Source: Nocardioides rubriscoriae (GTDB lineage: Bacteria; Actinomycetota; Actinomycetes; Propionibacteriales; Nocardioidaceae). Taken from it: DNA of 64,000 nucleotides. Positions 36,975 to 45,819 of the stretch are shown here, in pieces. Position 1 is the first letter of the stretch. Each line of letters opens with the position of its first letter. Position numbers and translations under genes: made by a program. The stretch lies in contig NZ_VIYJ01000003.1 of assembly GCF_008087085.1 (NCBI RefSeq), positions 310,001 through 374,000 on the forward strand, read 5' to 3'. The notes below the pieces were generated by a model. It ran no database searches and was not told the DNA's origin. It worked only from the letters and a program-made list of their open reading frames with translations.

Positions 36975-37817
36975 ATGCTCCCAACCCCGAAGTTCCTCGC
37001 CGGCAAGCGCCCGAGCGCCCCGATGATCGTGTCGACCATGGCGCTCGTGGTCGCCCTGGGCGGCACCTCCTACGCCGCCACGCAGATCGGCAGCAACGAC
37101 ATCAAGAACGGCGCGGTCACCTCGCCCAAGATCAAGGACGGGACGATCAAGCCGATCGACCTCGCCCCGGGCACCGTCCGCACCGGCCCGGCCGGCCCGG
37201 CCGGTCCCGAGGGCCCGCAGGGCCCCGCCGGCGCTGACGGCTCCCCGGGCGCCTCCGGCGCGGTCGGACCGGCCGGCCCGACCGGCCCCACCGGACCTGC
37301 CGGCCCCCAGGGCCCCGCCGGCGTCGGCCGCTGGGTCTACGTCGGTCGTGACGGCACGATCCTGGCCCAGTCGGGCGGCTTCACCCTGGTCGCGGGCTAC
37401 CCGACGCTGGCCAACACCGCGGTCCCGCCGGCGCCGGACAACTCGCTGCGCGCCAACGGCAACGTCTACATCAACGCCAACGAGGACCTGTCCGACAACG
37501 CCATCGTCGCCACGGTCGTGCTGCAGAACACGATCGAGCAGGACGGCAACTCCAACACCAACGGGCGCTTCGCCGGCGCCGACGGCAACGCCGAGTTCTC
37601 CGGCGAGATCGCCGTCAGCCGCTGCAACTTCATGGGCAACACCGGGGTCCCGATCCCGACCAACTGCGCGCCGGCCGGTGCCCAGAACGCCACGAGCTTC
37701 GTGGTGAGCCCGCGCCTCAGCGACGGCCAGGTGACCACCGGCGACGCCGCCACGGGCAACCGCAAGGCGTTCTACGTCGTCATCACCGGCGACTCGAGCG
37801 ACTACGTGGCGCCCTGA
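36975..37817 (+). CDS. Exported collagen-like protein
   Basis: 280 residues. N-terminal membrane segment ([20 protein letters not shown], a motif common in actinobacterial collagen-like exported proteins), then the segment [23 protein letters not shown], then 15 uninterrupted Gly-X-Y triplets (residues 71-115, mostly GPA/GPT/GPQ), then a ~160-residue C-terminal beta-type domain with two cysteines, probably the trimerising head. Likely a cell-surface or secreted trimer; function unknown. ATG 36975 has GAAGGG upstream; ATG 36957 is an alternative. Confidence 0.82.
   Translation: MLPTPKFLAGKRPSAPMIVSTMALVVALGGTSYAATQIGSNDIKNGAVTSPKIKDGTIKPIDLAPGTVRTGPAGPAGPEGPQGPAGADGSPGASGAVGPAGPTGPTGPAGPQGPAGVGRWVYVGRDGTILAQSGGFTLVAGYPTLANTAVPPAPDNSLRANGNVYINANEDLSDNAIVATVVLQNTIEQDGNSNTNGRFAGADGNAEFSGEIAVSRCNFMGNTGVPIPTNCAPAGAQNATSFVVSPRLSDGQVTTGDAATGNRKAFYVVITGDSSDYVAP
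37185..37319 (+). repeat. Collagen-like Gly-X-Y coding repeat
   Basis: Fifteen 9-bp codon triplets, most GGC/GGT-CCN-GCC, with internal near-identical blocks ([10 protein letters not shown]). Prone to length variation between strains. Confidence 0.8.
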
Positions 37818-37836
37818 CCCACCAGCACCACCCGAG

Positions 37837-37873
37837 CGACGGGCGCCGACCCCACCGGGGGCGGCGCCCGTCG
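37837..37873 (+). terminator. Terminator after the collagen-like gene
   Basis: CGACGGGCGCCG (37837-37848) and CGGCGCCCGTCG (37862-37873) form a perfect 12-bp stem with a 13-nt loop. Confidence 0.75.
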
Positions 37874-37920
37874 TCGTGCGCGCGGGGAATGCCCCGGCCC
37901 GACCGCCGGTTGCCGCAGTG

Positions 37921-38964
37921 ATGACGAACCTCTCCGTGCTCGACCTCGTGCCCGTCCGCTCCGACCAGACCAGCGGTGACGCCGTCGCCTCCTCGCTCCG
38001 ACTGGCGCAGGTCGCCGACGAGCTCGGCTACCAGCGCTACTGGGTCGCCGAGCACCACAACATGCCGGCCGTCGCCGCGACCAACCCGCCGGTCCTGATC
38101 GCGATGCTCGCCGGGGCGACCCGACGGATCCGCGTCGGCAGCGGGGGAGTGATGCTCCCCAACCACGCGCCCCTGGTCGTGGCCGAGCAGTTCGCGCTCC
38201 TCGAGGCCGCCTACCCCGGCCGCATCGACCTCGGCATCGGCCGGGCGCCCGGCACCGACCAGGTCACCAGCTGGGCGCTGCGCCACGGGGCCGGCGGGGT
38301 CAGCGACGACAACGTCACCCACTTCCCCGAGTACGTCGACAACGTCATCGCGATGATGGACGCCGGCGGCGTCGGGGTGCGGGTGCAGGGACGCACCCAC
38401 GTGCTCCACGCGACACCGCGGGCCACCGGCGTCCCGCAGATCTGGCTGCTCGGCAGCAGCGACTACTCGGCCCGGCTGGCCGCCGAGAAGGGCCTGCCCT
38501 ACGTCTTCGCGCACCACTTCTCGGGCTCCGGCACAGCCGAGGCGCTCGACCTCTACCGCTCGCAGTTCCGGCCGTCGTCGGACCCCGACGGCCTGCGCGA
38601 GCCGCGCACCTTCCTCACGGTCAACGCCGTGGTCGCACCGACCGACGACGAGGCGCGCCGGGCGGCCCTGCCCAACCTGCTCACGATGCTCTCCCTGCGC
38701 TCGGGGCGATTGCTGCAGGCCCAGGAGCTCGTCGAGGAGGCCGAGAAGCGCGAGCTGACCCCCGACGAGCAGCACCTGGTCGACGCGATGGCGCAGCGCT
38801 GGGTCGTCGGTTCACCCGCGACCGCCCGGGCCCAGCTCGACGCCCTCGCGGCGGCGTACGGCGTCGACGAGGTGATGGTCAACCCGGTCGCCGGGGCCCA
38901 CGTGGGCACCGAGCCGGCCTCGGCGCCGCTGCGCGAGGAGACCCTGCGGCTGCTCGTCGCCTGA
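37921..38964 (+). CDS. LLM-class flavin-dependent oxidoreductase (MsnO8-like)
   Basis: 347 residues of the bacterial luciferase-like family: LSVLDLVPVRS start, ADELGYQRYWVAEHHNMPAVAATNPPVLIAMLA, IRVGSGGVMLPNHAPLVVAEQFALLEAAYPGRIDLGIGRAPGTD, and a C-terminal block ending AAYGVDEVMVNPVAG. These enzymes use reduced FMN or F420-type cofactors for monooxygenation or oxidation; the close match of the N-terminal blocks is to the 'luciferase family oxidoreductase, group 1' (MsnO8) set. Substrate unknown. Stands alone. Confidence 0.87.
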   Translation: MTNLSVLDLVPVRSDQTSGDAVASSLRLAQVADELGYQRYWVAEHHNMPAVAATNPPVLIAMLAGATRRIRVGSGGVMLPNHAPLVVAEQFALLEAAYPGRIDLGIGRAPGTDQVTSWALRHGAGGVSDDNVTHFPEYVDNVIAMMDAGGVGVRVQGRTHVLHATPRATGVPQIWLLGSSDYSARLAAEKGLPYVFAHHFSGSGTAEALDLYRSQFRPSSDPDGLREPRTFLTVNAVVAPTDDEARRAALPNLLTMLSLRSGRLLQAQELVEEAEKRELTPDEQHLVDAMAQRWVVGSPATARAQLDALAAAYGVDEVMVNPVAGAHVGTEPASAPLREETLRLLVA

Positions 38965-39023
38965 GGTCGGCGGGGCCCGTCGGGCGCGACCCGGTGGATT
39001 CGTGTTTCGAGGCCGCCGGACCC

Positions 39024-39029
39024 TAAACT
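39024..39029 (+). promoter_or_regulatory. Likely promoter of the infA-rplQ cluster
   Basis: TAAACT about 210 nt before infA. The 276-bp region 38965-39240 has no gene; its transcribed part would be a long leader containing small hairpins such as CCAG-GAAGTT-CTGG. Confidence 0.45.
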
Positions 39030-39240
39030 GGTGTGTCGGCCCAACATGGGTCTGTTTCGTGACGCCTCGCGGCTGCTCGAGCCGGTGGTGAGCACCCCGA
39101 CCAGGAAGTTCTGGTCCGTGTTCTGCGCTGTGCCCGGGAAGAGGTGTCCCGCAACGACCACGTGAGGTCCACGGCTCCGCCGGAGTCGAGGTTCCCGGGC
39201 CGAACGGTAGAACACCACGACGCGATCGGATAGTGAGGAC

Positions 39241-39462
39241 ATGCCGAAGAAAGAAGGCGTGATCGAAATGGAGGGCTCCATCACGGAGGCCCTCCCCAAC
39301 GCGATGTTCCGGGTGGAGCTCAGCAACGGCCACAAGGTCCTCGCGCACATCAGCGGCAAGATGCGTCAGCACTACATCCGGATCCTCCCCGAGGACCGGG
39401 TCGTGGTGGAGCTCTCGCCGTACGACCTCACCCGCGGTCGCATCGTCTACCGGTACAAGTAA
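39241..39462 (+). CDS. infA: Translation initiation factor IF-1
   Basis: 73 residues, a single OB-fold: [72 protein letters not shown]. Full length and very conserved. Binds the ribosomal A site with IF-2/IF-3 during initiation. Head of a run of translation and RNA polymerase genes. Confidence 0.98.
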   Translation: MPKKEGVIEMEGSITEALPNAMFRVELSNGHKVLAHISGKMRQHYIRILPEDRVVVELSPYDLTRGRIVYRYK

Positions 39463-39491
39463 CCGCCAGCCGACCATCAGAAAGGGCTGAC

Positions 39492-39605
39492 ATGAAGGTC
39501 AACCCGAGCGTCAAGCCGATCTGTGACAAGTGCAAGGTGATCCGTCGCCACGGCCGCGTCATGGTGATCTGCGAGAACCCGCGTCACAAGCAGCGCCAGG
39601 GCTGA
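39492..39605 (+). CDS. rpmJ: 50S ribosomal protein L36
   Basis: 37 residues, starting [20 protein letters not shown]. The zinc-binding set C-x2-C, C and H is present, i.e. the zinc-containing form. ATG 39492 is preceded by AAAGGG. The gene is 29 nt after infA, in the usual order infA-rpmJ-rpsM. Confidence 0.97.
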   Translation: MKVNPSVKPICDKCKVIRRHGRVMVICENPRHKQRQG

Positions 39606-39659
39606 TCCGCAAGGATCACCCGCTCCACAACTCAACACCACATCAACGCGATCGCTAGG

Positions 39660-39745
39660 CGGGCCAGCCCCGCTGAAGCACCTCCGGAGCAGAAGGCCGG
39701 AGCCGGGTCACGACCCGGACGCATCGCGTACGAAACCTCTGCAGG
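39660..39745 (+). promoter_or_regulatory. Possible structured leader of rpsM
   Basis: In the 157-nt gap between rpmJ and rpsM, two small hairpins are seen: CTCCGG/CCGGAG and CCGGGT/ACCCGG. S4 (encoded two genes on) autoregulates the equivalent operon through a leader RNA in E. coli, but no homologous structure can be claimed. Confidence 0.3.
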
Positions 39746-39762
39746 ATCCGAAAGGCCATCAC

Positions 39763-40140
39763 ATGGCACGCCTCGTCGGCGTCGACCTCCCGCGCGACAA
39801 GCGCGTCGAGATCGCGCTCACCTACATCTACGGCATCGGCCGTACCCGTTCCCAGCAGCTCCTCGAGCTCACCGGTGTCGACCCCAACACGCGGGTGCAC
39901 CAGCTGGGCGACGACGAGCTGGTCAAGCTCCGCGACGAGATCGAGCGCCTGGAGTTCAAGATCGAGGGTGACCTCCGTCGCGAAGTCCAGGCCGACATCC
40001 GCCGCAAGATCGAGATCGGCAGCTACCAGGGTCGCCGCCACCGCATGGGCCTTCCGGTCCGCGGTCAGCGCACCAAGACCAACGCGCGCACCCGCAAGGG
40101 CCCCAAGCGCACGGTTGCCGGCAAGAAGAAGGCCAAGTGA
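39763..40140 (+). CDS. rpsM: 30S ribosomal protein S13
   Basis: 125 residues: [44 protein letters not shown], the helix-two-turn-helix region, then the basic tail [21 protein letters not shown]. Contacts the 30S head, tRNA and bridge B1. An AAAGG ribosome site precedes ATG 39763. Confidence 0.98.
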   Translation: MARLVGVDLPRDKRVEIALTYIYGIGRTRSQQLLELTGVDPNTRVHQLGDDELVKLRDEIERLEFKIEGDLRREVQADIRRKIEIGSYQGRRHRMGLPVRGQRTKTNARTRKGPKRTVAGKKKAK

Positions 40141-40211
40141 CCGGTCTGCTCGCGCAGACGTCACCGCCTTCCACCACTGACCAGCTCACCCAGTTCACCA
40201 GGAGATAACCG

Positions 40212-40616
40212 ATGCCTCCCAAGGCTCGCGCGGCCGGCGCCAAGAAGGTCCGCCGCAAGGAGAAGAAGAACGTCGCTCAGGGCGAAGCCCACATCAAGAG
40301 CACGTTCAACAACACGATCGTGACCATCACCGACCCCACCGGGGCCGTGATCTCGTGGGCCTCTGCCGGCACCGTCGGCTTCAAGGGCTCGCGCAAGTCG
40401 ACGCCGTACGCCGCCCAGATGGCCGCCGAGGCCGCCGGTCGCCGTGCGATGGAGCACGGCATGAAGAAGATCGACGTCTTCGTCAAGGGCCCCGGCTCGG
40501 GCCGCGAGACGGCGATCCGGTCCCTGGGTGCCATCGGCCTCGAGGTCGGCACCATCCAGGACGTGACCCCCGCCCCCCACAACGGATGCCGCCCGCCCAA
40601 GCGCCGGCGCGTCTGA
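40212..40616 (+). CDS. rpsK: 30S ribosomal protein S11
   Basis: 134 residues with the conserved [47 protein letters not shown] and the C-terminal [17 protein letters not shown]. Part of the 30S platform. AGGAGATAACC immediately precedes ATG 40212. Confidence 0.98.
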   Translation: MPPKARAAGAKKVRRKEKKNVAQGEAHIKSTFNNTIVTITDPTGAVISWASAGTVGFKGSRKSTPYAAQMAAEAAGRRAMEHGMKKIDVFVKGPGSGRETAIRSLGAIGLEVGTIQDVTPAPHNGCRPPKRRRV

Positions 40617-40642
40617 CCCCCGACAGAACAGGAGACTGACCC

Positions 40643-41251
40643 ATGGCTCGTTACACCGGACCCATGACCCGCAAGTCCCGCCGTCTCGGGGTCGACCTCG
40701 TCGGTGGGGACGCGGCGTTCGAGAAGCGCCCCTACCCTCCGGGGCAGCACGGCCGCGCGCGCATCAAGGAGAGCGAGTACCGCACTCAGCTGCAGGAGAA
40801 GCAGAAGGCCCGCTTCACCTACGGCGTGATGGAGCGCCAGTTCTTCAACTACTACGTCGAGGCCGCCCGTCGTACGGGCAAGACCGGTGAGAACCTCCTG
40901 CAGCTGCTGGAGTGCCGTCTCGACAACGTGGTCTACCGCGCCGGCTTCGCCCGGTCGCGTCGCCACGCCCGCCAGCTGGTCGTCCACGGCCACTTCTTGG
41001 TCAACGGCCACAAGGTCGACATCCCGTCGTTCCAGGTGACCCAGTACGACATCATCGACGTCCGCGAGAAGTCGCTGCAGATGACGCCGTTCATCGTGCA
41101 GCGCGAGACGTTCGGCGAGCGCGTCGTCCCGGCCTGGCTGCAGGTGCTCCCCGAGCGGATGCGCATCCTCGTGCACTCCGTCCCGGTGCGCGCGCAGATC
41201 GACATGCCGATCCAGGAGCAGCTCATCGTGGAGTACTACTCCAAGAAGTGA
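40643..41251 (+). CDS. rpsD: 30S ribosomal protein S4
   Basis: 202 residues. RYTGPMTRKSRRLGVDL N-terminus without the zinc cysteines (C-minus form), globular core, and S4 RNA-binding domain LDNVVYRAGFARSRRHARQLVVHGHFLVNGHKVDIPS. Early 16S rRNA assembly protein. AGGAGA precedes the ATG. Confidence 0.98.
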   Translation: MARYTGPMTRKSRRLGVDLVGGDAAFEKRPYPPGQHGRARIKESEYRTQLQEKQKARFTYGVMERQFFNYYVEAARRTGKTGENLLQLLECRLDNVVYRAGFARSRRHARQLVVHGHFLVNGHKVDIPSFQVTQYDIIDVREKSLQMTPFIVQRETFGERVVPAWLQVLPERMRILVHSVPVRAQIDMPIQEQLIVEYYSKK

Positions 41252-41367
41252 ACCCGTCGGGCCGCCGGACGACCTCGTCGTGCGGCGGCTCGTCACTCTT
41301 CTCGTCATCACCGGCAATTGCAATCTGGGCCCTCATATAGCGGTCGGCCCGGGAAGGAAACAAACAA

Positions 41368-42384
41368 GTGCTCATCGCACAGCGCCCCACCCTGTCGGAA
41401 GAGTCCGTCGGCGAGTTCCGCAGCCGGTTCGTCATCGAGCCCCTCGAGCCCGGCTTCGGCTACACCCTCGGCAACTCACTGCGCCGCACCCTTCTCTCGT
41501 CGATCCCCGGTGCCTCGGTCACGAGCATCAAGGTCGACACCGTCCTCCACGAGTTCTCGACGATCGAGGGCGTCAAGGAAGACGTCACCGAGATCATCCT
41601 CAACCTCAAGGGCCTGGTCGTCTCCTCCGAGCACGACGAGCCCGTCACCATGTACCTGCGCAAGTCCGGTGCCGGTGACGTCACGGCCGCCGACATCGCC
41701 CCCCCGGCCGGTGTCGAGGTCCACAACCCCGACCTCAAGATCGCGACGCTGTCCGACAAGGGCAAGCTCGAGATGGAGCTGGTCGTCGAGCGTGGCCGCG
41801 GCTACGTCTCCGCGGTCCAGAACAAGGGCAACGACAACGAGATCGGCCGGATGCCGGTCGACTCGATCTACAGCCCGGTCCTCAAGGTGACCTACAAGGT
41901 CGAGGCCACCCGTGTCGAGCAGCGCACCGACTTCGACAAGCTCGTCATCGACGTCGAGACCAAGCCGTCGATCCTGCCCCGCGACGCCATCGCGTCGGCC
42001 GGAAAGACCCTGGTCGAGCTCTTCGGCCTGGCCCGCGAGCTCAACGTCGAGGCCGAGGGCATCGACATCGGCCCGTCGCCCGTCGACGAGCAGCTCGCCG
42101 CCGACCTCGCCCTCCCGGTCGAGGACCTGCAGCTGACCGTCCGGTCCTACAACTGCCTCAAGCGCGAGGGCATCCACACCGTGGGTGAGCTCATCAGCCG
42201 CTCGGAGCAGGACCTCCTCGACATCCGCAACTTCGGTGCCAAGTCGATCGACGAGGTCAAGGCCAAGCTGGTCGAGATGGGTCTGTCCCTCAAGGACAGC
42301 GCGCCCGGCTTCGACCCGCACGCGGCCCTGGCCGCCTACGGCGACGACGACGACGACGCCTTCGTCGAGGACGAGCAGTACTGA
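41368..42384 (+). CDS. rpoA: DNA-directed RNA polymerase subunit alpha
   Basis: 338 residues. N-terminal dimerisation domain ([37 protein letters not shown]), linker, then C-terminal domain ([43 protein letters not shown]) that contacts UP elements and activators; it ends in an acidic tail. GTG 41368 with GGAAGGAAA upstream. Confidence 0.98.
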   Translation: MLIAQRPTLSEESVGEFRSRFVIEPLEPGFGYTLGNSLRRTLLSSIPGASVTSIKVDTVLHEFSTIEGVKEDVTEIILNLKGLVVSSEHDEPVTMYLRKSGAGDVTAADIAPPAGVEVHNPDLKIATLSDKGKLEMELVVERGRGYVSAVQNKGNDNEIGRMPVDSIYSPVLKVTYKVEATRVEQRTDFDKLVIDVETKPSILPRDAIASAGKTLVELFGLARELNVEAEGIDIGPSPVDEQLAADLALPVEDLQLTVRSYNCLKREGIHTVGELISRSEQDLLDIRNFGAKSIDEVKAKLVEMGLSLKDSAPGFDPHAALAAYGDDDDDAFVEDEQY

Positions 42385-42598
42385 GCTGATCGGCGCGAGC
42401 GTGTCGCCCGATGCGCGTGTCGCCGCCGGTACCTGGCCCTGTGGCCGGGTTGCCCTTTGGCGTCGCCACGCGCGGGCGCCACGCTGCCGCGCTGGATCGG
42501 CAGCACGACCGCACCACACGGAGGTCGCGGAGGTTGCGCTAGCAACCGTCACGAGACCACCTCGCAGCACCGCAACACCCCGTCACCACCACCTCTAG

Positions 42599-42622
42599 CC
42601 CGGGTACCTCGTACGGCCCGGG
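42599..42622 (+). promoter_or_regulatory. Hairpin masking the rplQ ribosome-binding site
   Basis: CCCGGG (42599-42604) pairs with CCCGGG (42617-42622), whose last bases run into GGGAGG, the likely Shine-Dalgarno of rplQ. Lies at the end of a 254-nt gap after rpoA that has no gene but another small hairpin (GGTTGC-GCTA-GCAACC). Possible translational control. Confidence 0.4.
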
Positions 42623-42638
42623 AGGATCGAGAAGCACG

Positions 42639-43232
42639 ATGCCCGCTCCCAAGAAGGGCGCCCGCCTCGGCGGCAGCCCCGCCCACCAGCGCCTCATCCT
42701 GGCCAACCTGGCCAGCCAGCTCTTCGAGCACCGTCGGATCACGACGACCGAGGCCAAGGCGCGCACGCTACGTCCCCACGCCGAGAAGCTCATCACCAAG
42801 GCCGTCAAGGCGCACAAGGGCGACAACCCGCTGCACCAGCGTCGCGAGGTCCTCAAGACCATCCGCGACAAGGGCGTCGTCCACGAGCTCTTCACCGAGA
42901 TCGCGCCGGCCTTCGCCGAGCGTCCCGGTGGCTACACCCGGATCACCAAGATCGGCCCCCGCAAGGGTGACAACGCGCCGATGGCCGTGATCGAGCTGGT
43001 GACCGAGGCCTACGAGCCGAAGGCGTCGACCAAGAAGGCCGCCCCGGCGCCGGTCGTCGAGGACAGCGTGGTCGAGGACGAGGTCGTCGAGACCGAGGCC
43101 CCCGAGGCCACCGAGACCGAGGCGACCGAGACCGAGGCGACCGAGACCGAGGCCACCGAGACCGAGACCGCCGAGGAGTCGACCGACGAGGTCGCCGCCG
43201 AGGAGTCGACCGAGGACGAGCCCAAGGCCTGA
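42639..43232 (+). CDS. rplQ: 50S ribosomal protein L17 with acidic repeat tail
   Basis: 197 residues. The first ~120 are normal L17: [53 protein letters not shown] to [24 protein letters not shown]. An extra ~75-residue tail follows, rich in Glu/Thr/Ala with four exact copies of EATET. Tails of this kind are known in actinobacterial L17 but their role is not. Ends the cluster, with a perfect terminator behind. Confidence 0.96.
   Translation: MPAPKKGARLGGSPAHQRLILANLASQLFEHRRITTTEAKARTLRPHAEKLITKAVKAHKGDNPLHQRREVLKTIRDKGVVHELFTEIAPAFAERPGGYTRITKIGPRKGDNAPMAVIELVTEAYEPKASTKKAAPAPVVEDSVVEDEVVETEAPEATETEATETEATETEATETETAEESTDEVAAEESTEDEPKA
43104..43163 (+). repeat. Four tandem 15-bp repeats in rplQ
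   Basis: Units read GAGGC(C/G)ACCGAGACC at 43104, 43119, 43134 and 43149, encoding (EATET)4. The two middle units are identical to each other, and the two outer ones likewise. Confidence 0.85.
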
Positions 43233-43250
43233 CCTCAGCACCGCGCGACC

Positions 43251-43283
43251 GAGGGCCCCGTCACCGCTGGTGACGGGGCCCTC
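43251..43283. terminator. Terminator after rplQ
   Basis: GAGGGCCCCGTCACC and its exact complement make a perfect 15-bp stem with the loop GCT. Confidence 0.88.
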
Positions 43284-43358
43284 GTCACGTCTGGACGACT
43301 CAGGCGAGCCCGACGCTTCGCAGGCAACCGTCTCGGGTAGCCGGGTGGTACCACCAGC

Positions 43359-43798
43359 ATGAACGACACCACGGCGCTCGAGGCGCCGCCGAGGAGCGGG
43401 GAACCGATGGAGTCGAGCCACGCACGTCGCGTCGACTTCGACGAGTTCGTCGTCGCCCGGTCCGGGGCCCTGCTGCGCACGGCGTACCTGCTGACCCGTG
43501 ACCACCAGCTCGCCGAGGACCTCCTGCAGGCGTCGCTGACCAAGGCGTGGTTCGCATGGGGTCGCACGCACGGCAACCCCGAGGCCTACGTCCGCAAGAT
43601 CATCGTCAACACCTACAGCTCGTGGTGGCGGCGCAAGTGGAACGGCGAGGACGCCACCGAGGACCTCCCCGACCGGGTGGTGCTCGACCGCACCGACACC
43701 GTCGACGCCGGTCACGACCTGTGGGAGGCGACGGACCGGCTACCGCGCCGCCAGCGCGCGGGTCATTCGCGTTGCACCTCTACGAACGCGCCGACTGA
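43359..43798 (+). pseudogene. Truncated and frameshifted SigE-family ECF sigma factor
   Basis: The start matches actinobacterial SigE-family sigma factors: FDEFVVARSGALLRTAYLLTRDHQLAEDLLQASLTKAWFAWGR then YVRKIIVNTYSSWWRRKW (region 2). Homology stops just after LPRRQRA. The expected continuation (VVVLRxYEDL... and the region 4 helix-turn-helix) is missing; a piece reading SFALHLYERAD appears in the -1 frame and stops at 43796. The original frame runs on antisense through panE without similarity. Without region 4 it could not recognise a -35 box. Alternatively, a short functional variant. Confidence 0.65.
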
Positions 43799-44760
43799 GC
43801 GTCCAGCGTCTCGAGGAGCCCCGCCGCGGACACGGTCCGTGGTGGGGCTCCGCGGCGCACGACGTCGTGGACGGTGCGACGGGTCAGCTCGTTGGCCGGA
43901 GTCGGTACGCCGTGCAGGCGGCCCAGCAGGACGACCTCGCCGTTGAGGTGGTCGGCCTCGACGTCGCCGGTACGCCGCTGCACGCTCTGCCAGGACGACG
44001 ACCCGACCCCGTCGCGGTCGACGAGCGGGCGCAGCAGCTCTCCGCGGCGCGCCCGGTCGTCGGCCTCGCTGGTGACGGGGATGCCTGCGGCGGCGAGCAC
44101 CTGCTCGCCCTCGGCCCGGCAGCGGTCGACGAGCTCGGCGGCGTCGTCCCCGGGGCGGCACGCGGCGTCGACCGCGTTGCCGAGGTTCATCAGGAGCTTG
44201 CGGTGCTTCCAGGCCATGACGTCGGGCCGCGGGACGCTGTCGAACCCGGCCGTCACCAGGTCGGCGGCGACCGCCTCGTCGACCGCGTCGACGCCGCCGG
44301 GGTAGCGGCCCACGTCCAGAAGCCCCGGGCGGCCCGCCGAGTGGATCGTGACCCGCCCGGGTGACAGGTGGCTGGCCGGCATCATCACGGTGACGCCGTG
44401 CACGTGCTCGACGTGGCGCAGCAGGGCCCGCTCGTTGCAGACCCCGTTCTGCAACGACACGACCGGGACCGAGGCCGGCCGGTGGGGTTCGAGACCGGCG
44501 ATCGCGCCGGCGGTGTGCTGCGACTTCACCGCGAGCAGGACGACGGTGTCGTCGGTCCACGCGACCTCGGCCAGGGAGCCGACCGTCGGCACCGGCACGG
44601 TGACCTCCTCGTCGTGGCCCACGGTGAGGCGCAGTCCGCCCGCGCGCAACACGGCGAGGTGCTCGCCGCGGGCGACGAGGGTGGTCGCGAGTCCTGCACG
44701 GTGCAGCAGGCCGCCGACCCCGCCGCCGATCGCCCCGGACCCCACGACGACGTACCTCAC
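43780..44760 (-). CDS. 2-dehydropantoate 2-reductase-like (PanE/ApbA family) oxidoreductase
   Basis: 326 residues: Rossmann start VRYVVVGSGAIGGGVGGLLHRAGLATTLVARG, VLLAVKSQHT, VVSLQNGVCNE, and the C-terminal helical domain with WKHRKLLMNLGNAV (conserved Lys and Asn of ApbA_C). The family reduces ketopantoate with NADPH for pantothenate and CoA, but many members act on other substrates. GTG 44760 is chosen because VRYVVVGSG begins the fold. Its last codons overlap the sigma factor relic; divergent from ispH. Confidence 0.8.
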   Translation of the reverse strand: MRYVVVGSGAIGGGVGGLLHRAGLATTLVARGEHLAVLRAGGLRLTVGHDEEVTVPVPTVGSLAEVAWTDDTVVLLAVKSQHTAGAIAGLEPHRPASVPVVSLQNGVCNERALLRHVEHVHGVTVMMPASHLSPGRVTIHSAGRPGLLDVGRYPGGVDAVDEAVAADLVTAGFDSVPRPDVMAWKHRKLLMNLGNAVDAACRPGDDAAELVDRCRAEGEQVLAAAGIPVTSEADDRARRGELLRPLVDRDGVGSSSWQSVQRRTGDVEADHLNGEVVLLGRLHGVPTPANELTRRTVHDVVRRGAPPRTVSAAGLLETLDAQSARS

Positions 44761-44797
44761 CGAGACATCACGAATCCTGTCTACCAGCCCCGGTCCG

Positions 44798-44803
44798 TAG
44801 ACT
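44798..44803 (+). promoter_or_regulatory. -10 hexamer for ispH, leaderless layout
   Basis: TAGACT, 6 nt, then ATG 44810. Confidence 0.6.
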
Positions 44804-44809
44804 GGGGCC

Positions 44810-45811
44810 ATGACCACCGACGTCGGGATGCCATCGGTCCTCAGCCCCGAGGACGCCGAGCGCGCCGTGCTGCTCGCAGCCCCTCGCGGCTACTGCGCCG
44901 GGGTCGACCGTGCGGTCGTCACCGTCGAGAAGGCGCTCGACCTCTACGGCGCCCCGGTCTACGTCCGCAAGCAGATCGTGCACAACAAGCACGTCGTCGC
45001 CGACCTCGAGTCGCGCGGCGCCGTCTTCGTCGAGGAGATCGCCGAGGTGCCCCAGGGGGCGACCGTCGTCTTCTCCGCCCACGGGGTCTCGCCCGAGGTG
45101 CACCGCGAGTCGGCCGAGCGCGGGCTCAAGACCATCGACGCCACCTGCCCGCTGGTCACCAAGGTCCACCACGAGGCCCGGCGCTTCGCCGACGACGACT
45201 ACGACATCCTGCTGATCGGGCACGAGGGCCACGAGGAGGTCGAGGGCACCGCCGGCGAGGCCCCCGACCACATCCAGCTGGTGCAGAGCCCGGCCGACGT
45301 GCCGGGCATCGTCGTGCGCGACCCCGCCCGGGTCGCCTGGCTGTCGCAGACCACCCTGTCGGTCGACGAGACCCTCGAGACCGTCGCCGCGATCCGCGAG
45401 CGGTTCCCGCTGCTGCTCGACCCGCCCAGCGACGACATCTGCTACGCCACCCAGAACCGCCAGCTGGCGGTCAAGGAGATCTCCCCCGACGCCGACCTGG
45501 TGATCGTGGTGGGCTCGGCCAACTCCTCCAACTCCGTGCGCCTGGTCGAGGTCGCCCTCGACGCCGGCGCCAAGACGGCCTACCGCGTCGACGACGTGAC
45601 CGAGATCGACGAGGCCTGGCTCGAGGGCGTCAGCACCGTCTCGGTGACCTCGGGTGCCTCCGTGCCCGAGGTCCTGGTCGAGGGCGTGCTCGCCTTCCTC
45701 GCCGAGCGGGGATACCCCGACGCTCGTGCGGTCCACTCGGCCGAGGAGTCGCTGGTCTTCTCGCTCCCCAAGGAGCTGCGCCGCGACCTGAAGGCCGCTG
45801 GGCGCTCCTGA
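44810..45811 (+). CDS. ispH: 4-hydroxy-3-methylbut-2-enyl diphosphate reductase
   Basis: 333 residues of the IspH/LytB family. The three [4Fe-4S] cysteines are in [24 protein letters not shown] and ICYATQNRQ; substrate-binding histidines in HNKHVV and SAHGVSPEV, with the TQNRQ and [11 protein letters not shown] motifs. Catalyses the last step of the MEP pathway, producing isopentenyl and dimethylallyl diphosphates, which feed the prenyl chain of menaquinone. Convergent with the GtrA-like gene. Confidence 0.95.
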   Translation: MTTDVGMPSVLSPEDAERAVLLAAPRGYCAGVDRAVVTVEKALDLYGAPVYVRKQIVHNKHVVADLESRGAVFVEEIAEVPQGATVVFSAHGVSPEVHRESAERGLKTIDATCPLVTKVHHEARRFADDDYDILLIGHEGHEEVEGTAGEAPDHIQLVQSPADVPGIVVRDPARVAWLSQTTLSVDETLETVAAIRERFPLLLDPPSDDICYATQNRQLAVKEISPDADLVIVVGSANSSNSVRLVEVALDAGAKTAYRVDDVTEIDEAWLEGVSTVSVTSGASVPEVLVEGVLAFLAERGYPDARAVHSAEESLVFSLPKELRRDLKAAGRS

Positions 45812-45819
45812 CGCCCCGC

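Noticed and set aside
37185..37319. CRISPR or satellite array
   Set aside because: The repeats are in-frame Gly-X-Y codons without spacers.
36701..37817. Integrated element at tRNA-Tyr
   Set aside because: No integrase, no duplicated tRNA 3' end and no composition change are seen downstream.
43799..43946. C-terminal continuation of the sigma factor frame
   Set aside because: Antisense to panE, Arg/Gly-rich, without region 4 helix-turn-helix similarity.
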